This document shows positions 59,667 through 64,000 of a stretch of 64,000 nt of DNA, piece after piece. How positions within the stretch are numbered: position 1 is the stretch's first letter; each line of letters starts with the position of its first letter. Source of the DNA: Pseudomonas maumuensis (GTDB lineage Bacteria > Pseudomonadota > Gammaproteobacteria > Pseudomonadales > Pseudomonadaceae); assembly GCF_019139675.1 (NCBI RefSeq), contig NZ_CP077077.1, positions 3,596,001 through 3,660,000 on the forward strand. Reading direction: 5' to 3'. The position numbers and the translations under genes are program-made. Below the pieces are notes generated by a model. It was given only the letters and a program-made list of their open reading frames with translations, did no database searches and was not told where the DNA came from.

Positions 59667-60719
59667 TCAGGCCTTCAAGGTGGCCATGTCGATGACGAAG
59701 CGGTACTTCACATCGCCGGCGATCATCCGCTCGTAGGCCTGGTTGATGTTGCGGATGTCGAGCATCTCGATATCGCAGCTGATCCCGTGCTCGGCGCAGA
59801 AGTCGAGCACCTCCTGGGTTTCGGCGATACCGCCGATCAGCGAGCCGGCCAGCACCCGGCGCTTCATCACCAGGTTGGCCGCATGCAGCGGCGGGTCGAC
59901 CGGCTCGATCAAGCCGACCAGGATATGCACACCGTCGAACCTTAACGTCTCGAGGTAGGGATTGAGGTCGTGCTGAACCGGGATGGTGTCGAGCAGGAAG
60001 TCGAACCGACCGGCTGCGGCGCGCATCTGTTCGGCGTCGGTGGACACGATCACTTCATCGGCACCCTGGCGCCGGGCCTCCTCGGCCTTGGCAGCGGAGC
60101 GGGTGAACAGCGTGACATGCGCCCCCAGGGCCTTGGCGAACTTGATGCCCATGTGGCCCAGCCCACCCATGCCCAGCACGCCGACCTTGTGCCCCGGGCC
60201 GACGCCATGGTGCTTGAGCGGCGAGTAGGTGGTGATGCCGGCGCAGAGGATCGGCGCCGCGCTGGCCAGATCGAGGCCTTGAGGCATGCGCAGGACGAAA
60301 TCCTCGCTGACCACGATGCTGCTCGAGTAGCCGCCCATGGTATTGCTGCCATCGACCCGGTCGGGGGTGGCGTAGGTCATGGTCGGGCCTTCCAGGCAGT
60401 ATTGCTCGACGCCCTGGCGGCAGGCTTCGCAGTGACGGCAGGCATCGACCATGCAGCCGACACCGACCAGATCGCCCACCTGGTAGCGGCTGACCTGCGC
60501 GCCGACCGCGGTGACCCGACCGACGATCTCGTGACCCGGCATCAGCGGGTAGACGGCGATGCCCCACTCGTTGCGGGCCTGATGGATATCGGAATGGCAC
60601 ACGCCACAGTAGAGGATCTCGATGGCGACATCGTCGGCCCGCGGGCTGCGGCGCTGGAAGCTCATGGGGGCCAGGGGGCTGGTGGGGGACTGGGCGGCGT
60701 AGCCGATAGCGGTGTACAT
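59667..60719 (-). CDS. Zinc-dependent alcohol dehydrogenase (CAD/YahK-like)
   Basis: A 350-residue medium-chain dehydrogenase that reduces or oxidises alcohols and aldehydes with NADP(H). Catalytic zinc ligands are in C41-H-S-D and G62-H-E64. Structural zinc cysteines are Cys94, Cys97, Cys100 and Cys108. The cofactor motif is GMGGLG (183-188). The C-terminal KYRFVIDMATLK is typical of the YahK/cinnamyl alcohol dehydrogenase group. It is divergent from the AraC gene at 60866, with a phased repeat between them. Confidence 0.92.
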   Translation of the reverse strand: MYTAIGYAAQSPTSPLAPMSFQRRSPRADDVAIEILYCGVCHSDIHQARNEWGIAVYPLMPGHEIVGRVTAVGAQVSRYQVGDLVGVGCMVDACRHCEACRQGVEQYCLEGPTMTYATPDRVDGSNTMGGYSSSIVVSEDFVLRMPQGLDLASAAPILCAGITTYSPLKHHGVGPGHKVGVLGMGGLGHMGIKFAKALGAHVTLFTRSAAKAEEARRQGADEVIVSTDAEQMRAAAGRFDFLLDTIPVQHDLNPYLETLRFDGVHILVGLIEPVDPPLHAANLVMKRRVLAGSLIGGIAETQEVLDFCAEHGISCDIEMLDIRNINQAYERMIAGDVKYRFVIDMATLKA

Positions 60720-60789
60720 ATGGGCCTCTCTTGCAAGTGAAACGGTTCAGGCGGCGCATTTTCCGCAGCCTGATCCAGGCCCGCCACGG

Positions 60790-60822
60790 CCGATTCTCCG
60801 GCATGCATGCCCGATTCTCCGG
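60790..60822. promoter_or_regulatory. 21-bp-period direct repeat, candidate AraC-type operator
   Basis: CCGATTCTCCGG occurs at 60790-60801 and again at 60811-60822, exactly 21 bases apart, which is two helical turns. AraC-family regulators bind such phased direct repeats. A third partial copy, CCGATTCTC (60876-60884), lies just inside the regulator gene. The repeat sits between the alcohol dehydrogenase and the AraC gene and could serve both. Confidence 0.6.
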
Positions 60823-60865
60823 ACCTGGCTGCCAACCCCTGGCGCAAGCTATCGAATCTGCGAAG

Positions 60866-61804
60866 ATGCCAATGTCCGATTCTCTGCCCGGGTTCACCAT
60901 GCACCTGACCTGCCACGTGGATGCCAATGCCACGCTTTGCTCACTGATCCGCACCCTCGCCACGCGCCCGGGGTTCGTGCCCACTGCCCTGCCCCAGGTC
61001 CAGGTGCTGACCTGGGACCATTACGTCGCCAGCAGCCCGCAGATCTACGAACCCAGCCTGATCATCGTCGCCCAGGGCAGCAAGCTGGCGCGCCTGGGCC
61101 CGCGCACCCTGGAGTACGGCGCCGGGCATTACCTGGTGCAGGCGCTGTCGGTGCCCTTCCTCTGCGAGACCTTCGCCACCCCCCAGGCGCCCCTGCTGGG
61201 TGTGGCGGTGGACATCGACCGCGCCATGCTCGGCGAGCTGGTGCAGGCCATGAACCTGGGGCCGGATGTGGCGGTCCAGGCACAGACGCCGCAGTCGATG
61301 GCCTCGGCGGCGCTGGACACGGCCATGCGCGAAAGCGTCGAACGCTTGCTGCAGTGCCTGCAGGATCCCCTGGACGCCAGGGTGCTGGGGCCGGCGCGGG
61401 TACGCGAGGTGCTCTACACCGCGCTGCGCGGCCCCCAGGCCGGCGTGCTGCGGGCGCTGGTCGAACAACAGGGGCACTTCGCCCGGATCGCCTCGGCCCT
61501 GGCCTACCTGCGCGAGCACTACGCCGAGCCGCTGGGCGTAGATGAACTGGCCAGCCGGGCGAACATGAGCGTGTCGACCTTCCATGAGCACTTCAAGCGC
61601 TGCACCGACCTTGCACCGATGCAGTACCTCAAGCGCCTGCGCCTGCTCAAGGCACAACAGATGCTGATCGGCGAAGGCCTGGGCGTGGCTCAGGTGGCGC
61701 ATCGGGTCGGCTACCAGAGCACCTCGCAATTCAGCCGCGAGTACAAGCGCCAGTTCGCCCGCAGCCCGGGCGAGGAGCAGACGTACCAGAGCCTGCCGGC
61801 TTGA
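60866..61804 (+). CDS. AraC-family regulator (AraC_N type)
   Basis: A 312-residue AraC regulator with an N-terminal AraC_N-type ligand domain (QIYEPSLIIVAQGSKLARLG, YLVQALSVPFLCETFA) and the C-terminal helix-turn-helix pair (VDELASRANMSVSTFHEHFKRC and VAHRVGYQSTSQFSREYKRQFARSPGE). The start is not certain: ATGs at 60866, 60872 and 60899 are in frame and none has a strong ribosome site. This family often regulates an adjacent dehydrogenase and is divergent from it, as here. Confidence 0.85.
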   Translation: MPMSDSLPGFTMHLTCHVDANATLCSLIRTLATRPGFVPTALPQVQVLTWDHYVASSPQIYEPSLIIVAQGSKLARLGPRTLEYGAGHYLVQALSVPFLCETFATPQAPLLGVAVDIDRAMLGELVQAMNLGPDVAVQAQTPQSMASAALDTAMRESVERLLQCLQDPLDARVLGPARVREVLYTALRGPQAGVLRALVEQQGHFARIASALAYLREHYAEPLGVDELASRANMSVSTFHEHFKRCTDLAPMQYLKRLRLLKAQQMLIGEGLGVAQVAHRVGYQSTSQFSREYKRQFARSPGEEQTYQSLPA

Positions 61805-61829
61805 TCGCCGGTCTACCCCGCGTCGGCAG

Positions 61830-62426
61830 CTACTGACGCAGGACCATCGCCACGATGGTCGCCTGCAATTCCAGCTTGGCGGCCTCGGCGGCCAATTCAC
61901 CGGCCGCCGCCGCCAGGGACAGCGCATCCGCCGCCCCCACCAGCACCCACAGGCCGGCCACGCCGATATCACCGCCCGGCGCGAACGGCGCCAAGGCCTC
62001 CCGACATTTGTCCATGAAGGGCCCGTCATAGCCGCGCTTGAGCGCCTCGAGCTCCGGCGAACCGGCCAATGCCGCGCTGACACCGGGGATCTCGCGTCCT
62101 TGGGTCGCCACACAGTCCACATAGGCCTCGGCGATCACCCAGGCCCGCCCCGGCAGGTCCACCGGGCATCCGGCCAGGGCCGTGTCGAGCATCGCCGTCT
62201 GGCGCGCGTCGTACTCCTGGTACAGCGCCAGCAACAAGCCATTGCGGGTTTCGAAGTGGTCATACACCACCGGCTTGGTCACCCCGGCTTGCTCGGCCAG
62301 GCGCCCCAGGCTAAGGGCATCGGTGCCTTCCTCACGCACCAACCGCCAGGCCACATCCAACAGTTGCCGGCGACGCTCCTCGCGGGACAGGCGTTTGCGC
62401 GGCGCGGTCTTTTCCTCGCTTGACAT
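61830..62426 (-). CDS. TetR-family repressor
   Basis: A 198-residue TetR regulator. The helix-turn-helix is at about 20-65 (RRQLLDVAWRLVREEGTDALSLGRLAEQAGVTKPVVYDHFETRNGLL), followed by an all-helical effector domain. It is divergent from the quinone reductase-like gene at 62520, with tandem repeats in the 93-base gap. Such repressors usually respond to quinones or electrophiles when paired this way (inference). Confidence 0.9.
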   Translation of the reverse strand: MSSEEKTAPRKRLSREERRRQLLDVAWRLVREEGTDALSLGRLAEQAGVTKPVVYDHFETRNGLLLALYQEYDARQTAMLDTALAGCPVDLPGRAWVIAEAYVDCVATQGREIPGVSAALAGSPELEALKRGYDGPFMDKCREALAPFAPGGDIGVAGLWVLVGAADALSLAAAAGELAAEAAKLELQATIVAMVLRQ

Positions 62427-62442
62427 CGATTACCTACCAAAA

Positions 62443-62465
62443 GTAACTTACCAATCGTAACTTAC
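62443..62465. promoter_or_regulatory. Direct repeat of GTAACTTAC, candidate TetR operator
   Basis: GTAACTTAC is repeated exactly at 62443-62451 and 62457-62465 (14-base period) in the short divergent region. Each copy is partly self-complementary (AAGTAACTTA-like), so the site could hold two repressor dimers. It overlaps the expected promoters of both genes. Confidence 0.55.
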
Positions 62466-62519
62466 TGGGAGTATATAGCGCTCCCGAGGCCCTCGCATCC
62501 CGATTCTGGAGATTCTGCC

Positions 62520-63134
62520 ATGCATGCCCTGATCGTCATCGGTCACCACGACACCGAGTCCCTTACCCATGCCCTTGCCCAACAGGTTGCCGAAGGGTTG
62601 CGCGCGGCCGGTCACACCAGCGAGTTCGCCGACCTGGCCCGGGAAGGTTTCGACCCCCGTTTCAGCCTGGCCGACCACGCCGTACACCGTCGCCTGGCGC
62701 CGCCGCCGGCCGATGTGCTGGCCGAGCAGGCGCGTATCGAACGCGCCGACACCGTGGTGCTGGTCTATCCCATCTACTGGTGGTCGCTCCCGGCCCTGCT
62801 CAAGGGCTGGGTCGAACGTGTATTCAGCAACGGCTGGGCGTTCTACCAGGCTGCGGACGGCAGCACCACCAAGCGCCTGCACGGCTTGACCGCGCACCTG
62901 ATCGGCGTTGCCGGGGCCGATGCCGGCACCTTCGAGCGCCACGGCTACGGCGAGGCCATGCGCGTGCAGATCGAGCACGGCATCTTCGATTACTGCGGCG
63001 CTCAAGTGTTGAGTTCGACGTTGCTGGACGACAGCGAAGGACAGGATCCGGCACGGCATCTGCGCGCCGCACGCGCCTTGGGGGAGGGGTTGTTCACTCG
63101 CGAGGAACGGCGCGAGCCGGCAAGCGTGGAATGA
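62520..63134 (+). CDS. NAD(P)H-dependent quinone reductase-like flavoprotein (MdaB/YwrO type)
   Basis: A 204-residue flavodoxin-fold oxidoreductase. LIVIGHHDTESLTHALAQQV at the N-terminus (flavin phosphate loop), VVLVYPIYWWSLPALLKGWVERVFSNGWAF at the isoalloxazine site, and HGLTAHLIGVAGAD are the family's landmarks. It should reduce quinones or other electrophiles with two electrons. It is divergent from the TetR gene, its likely repressor. Confidence 0.88.
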   Translation: MHALIVIGHHDTESLTHALAQQVAEGLRAAGHTSEFADLAREGFDPRFSLADHAVHRRLAPPPADVLAEQARIERADTVVLVYPIYWWSLPALLKGWVERVFSNGWAFYQAADGSTTKRLHGLTAHLIGVAGADAGTFERHGYGEAMRVQIEHGIFDYCGAQVLSSTLLDDSEGQDPARHLRAARALGEGLFTREERREPASVE

Positions 63135-63183
63135 GGGCGGGAAGGCGCGGGCCAACCCGCGCCAGGTGACAGCGTGCGGGCAA

Positions 63184-63504
63184 TCAGCCGCAGTTGACGC
63201 GGGTCACCACACCCTTGTCATCGACATTCAGGTTCAACCGCTCGGAGCGGTATTCCAGGGTGATCACATCGTGCGGCTTGAGGATGCGTGCCATCTGCGA
63301 GCCGCTGGCCTTGCGCGCCTGCTCGAGCAGCTCGGCGCTGGCCGGCTTGCCGATGGCAAAATCGGCGCCACTGGCTTCGCAGCGGCCATCGTTGCCGGCC
63401 GCGGCGGCGGGGGCACTGTTGCTGCCCGAAGAGCCACCGGTGCTGCAACCTGCGAGGACGGTAGCCACCAGCAGGGTCGCCAGGGAAGCGCGGGTACGGA
63501 ACAT
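63184..63504 (-). CDS. I78-family peptidase inhibitor-like lipoprotein
   Basis: A 106-residue lipoprotein. MFRTRASLATLLVATVLAGC is the signal with lipobox LAGC, followed by a Ser/Gly/Ala linker. The C-terminal part matches the I78 pattern: CEASGADFAIGKPASAELLEQARKAS, RILKPHDVITLEYRSERLNLNVDDKGVVTRVNCG. AGGAGG lies six bases before ATG 63504. I78 proteins inhibit serine proteases such as subtilisin-type enzymes, though many members are uncharacterised. Confidence 0.75.
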   Translation of the reverse strand: MFRTRASLATLLVATVLAGCSTGGSSGSNSAPAAAAGNDGRCEASGADFAIGKPASAELLEQARKASGSQMARILKPHDVITLEYRSERLNLNVDDKGVVTRVNCG

Positions 63505-63525
63505 GAATCCTCCTAAATCGATCCG

Positions 63526-63647
63526 GGAACTGCCTAATGCGACAGTTCCGCCAACGGTTTGTTGCAAAACCGCAAGATTCTGCCTGACTCGGCCAGGGGA
63601 TGTGAAACGCAATCGTCACCGGATTTTGCACCGAACCGCAGGTTCGG
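63526..63647. other. Intergenic dyads upstream of the I78-like gene
   Basis: The 288-base gap 63505-63792 has two inverted repeats: GGAACTG...CAGTTCC (63526-63532 and 63543-63549) and CCGAACC-GCA-GGTTCGG (63631-63647). The first lies 22 bases from the I78 start. I see no gene in the gap. The second could be a small terminator or a structured leader. Confidence 0.35.
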
Positions 63648-63792
63648 CCAAACGCAGGGCTTATGCCTAAGTCGCAGATCCGGTTGCGCAAAGGCATGAT
63701 TTACTGCAAGAAGTGGAGCATGAAACACCTCCCCTTCGAACGCCAGGACGCGGTATTCGACCTATCACCCAGGCCCAAGCGAGAACCGCCCC

Positions 63793-64000
63793 ATGAGCAG
63801 CCACAGCATCGACGCCGATATCAAGGTCAAGTGGGACGAAGGCCAGAGCGCCTACAGCCCGGGAACCCCCGAGGAGCTATTGCTGATCGCCATCGACCTG
63901 CTGGTACGCGATCGTGGCAGCGAGGCGGCGCGTAGCTTCATCGACCAGGTGTTCGAGCGCTACGCGCACCACGACACTATTTCAATCGGGCCAGGCGGGC
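63793..64000 (+). CDS. Hypothetical protein, cut by the window end
   Basis: The first 69 codons of an open frame begin MSSHSIDADIKVKWDEG. Residues 25-60 (TPEELLLIAIDLLVRDRGSEAARSFIDQVFERY) look like an amphipathic helical pair. The gene continues beyond the window. The first ATG with plausible coding sequence is 63793. I cannot name the family. Confidence 0.5.
   Translation, partial: MSSHSIDADIKVKWDEGQSAYSPGTPEELLLIAIDLLVRDRGSEAARSFIDQVFERYAHHDTISIGPGG

Noticed and set aside
1..64000. rRNA, tRNA or transposon genes
   Set aside because: I looked for CCA-ended cloverleaf-like stretches, conserved rRNA blocks and transposase motifs with terminal repeats and found none that were convincing; a covariance-model search could still reveal small RNAs.

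Overview
The window is about 64 kb of GC-rich chromosome from a gamma-proteobacterium, most likely a Pseudomonas of the P. putida group (putida/entomophila-like). The reasons are the very high GC at third codon positions, the Pseudomonas-style gene set (LysE/RhtB exporters beside LysR, Lrp or AraC regulators, RND pumps, a PACE pump, MobA beside an RND operon), and intergenic REP-type inverted pairs with cores resembling GCGGGCTTGCCCCGCGAT and ATCGCTGGCAAGCCAGC. No rRNA, tRNA, CRISPR array, prophage or insertion sequence was seen. Gene names rest on motifs and remembered family resemblance, not on a database search.

Layout. 1-2.5 kb: an SsuB/TauB-like ABC ATPase cut by the window edge, an acyl-CoA-dehydrogenase-like flavoprotein and an AhpD-like protein. 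2.6-9.7 kb: an AraC regulator, a frameshifted EamA exporter, small enzymes (GNAT, RidA), a PLDc_N membrane protein, a class III sirtuin, a LysE exporter divergent from its Lrp-type regulator, and three small envelope proteins including a His/Asp-rich lipoprotein and a glycine-zipper protein. 9.9-19.6 kb: an SLC13 carrier with TrkA-C domains, a membrane diguanylate cyclase, a TSUP carrier, three stress or regulatory gene pairs, a 27-residue membrane mini-protein and a PACE efflux pump.

19.9-28.3 kb is the most striking part: wecB-like UDP-GlcNAc 2-epimerase, an NfrB-like glycosyltransferase with two tandem MshEN-type c-di-GMP-binding modules, an NfrA-like outer-membrane protein, a DUF4434-like periplasmic protein and a membrane diguanylate cyclase, all on one strand with the first four genes overlapping. 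In E. coli the NfrA/NfrB/WecB proteins make the c-di-GMP-dependent ManNAc glycan used as phage N4 receptor, but there the epimerase and the cyclase are unlinked. Here precursor supply, synthase, exporter and cyclase form one locus.

28.3-42.6 kb: a two-component system divergent from an RND pump that has no outer-membrane gene of its own, then mobA, then an atypically AT-rich gene for a reprolysin-like metalloprotease whose catalytic Glu is Gln, then a complete second RND tripartite pump. 42.8-54.9 kb: a Rieske-FAD fusion, an aldo/keto reductase, three more LysE exporters, an MFS exporter, nitroreductase, EamA and NCS1 transporters with their regulators. 55-64 kb: a PstS-like/OmpA fusion next to an OmpR/EnvZ-type system, a small lipoprotein operon, a zinc alcohol dehydrogenase divergent from an AraC regulator with a 21-bp-period direct repeat between them, a TetR/quinone-reductase pair with a repeat operator, an I78-type inhibitor lipoprotein, and a partial gene at the right edge.

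As a whole this is an accessory-leaning chromosomal segment dominated by export (two RND, one PACE, one MFS, four LysE and two EamA carriers, one of these broken) and by local regulators, with one coherent exopolysaccharide system.
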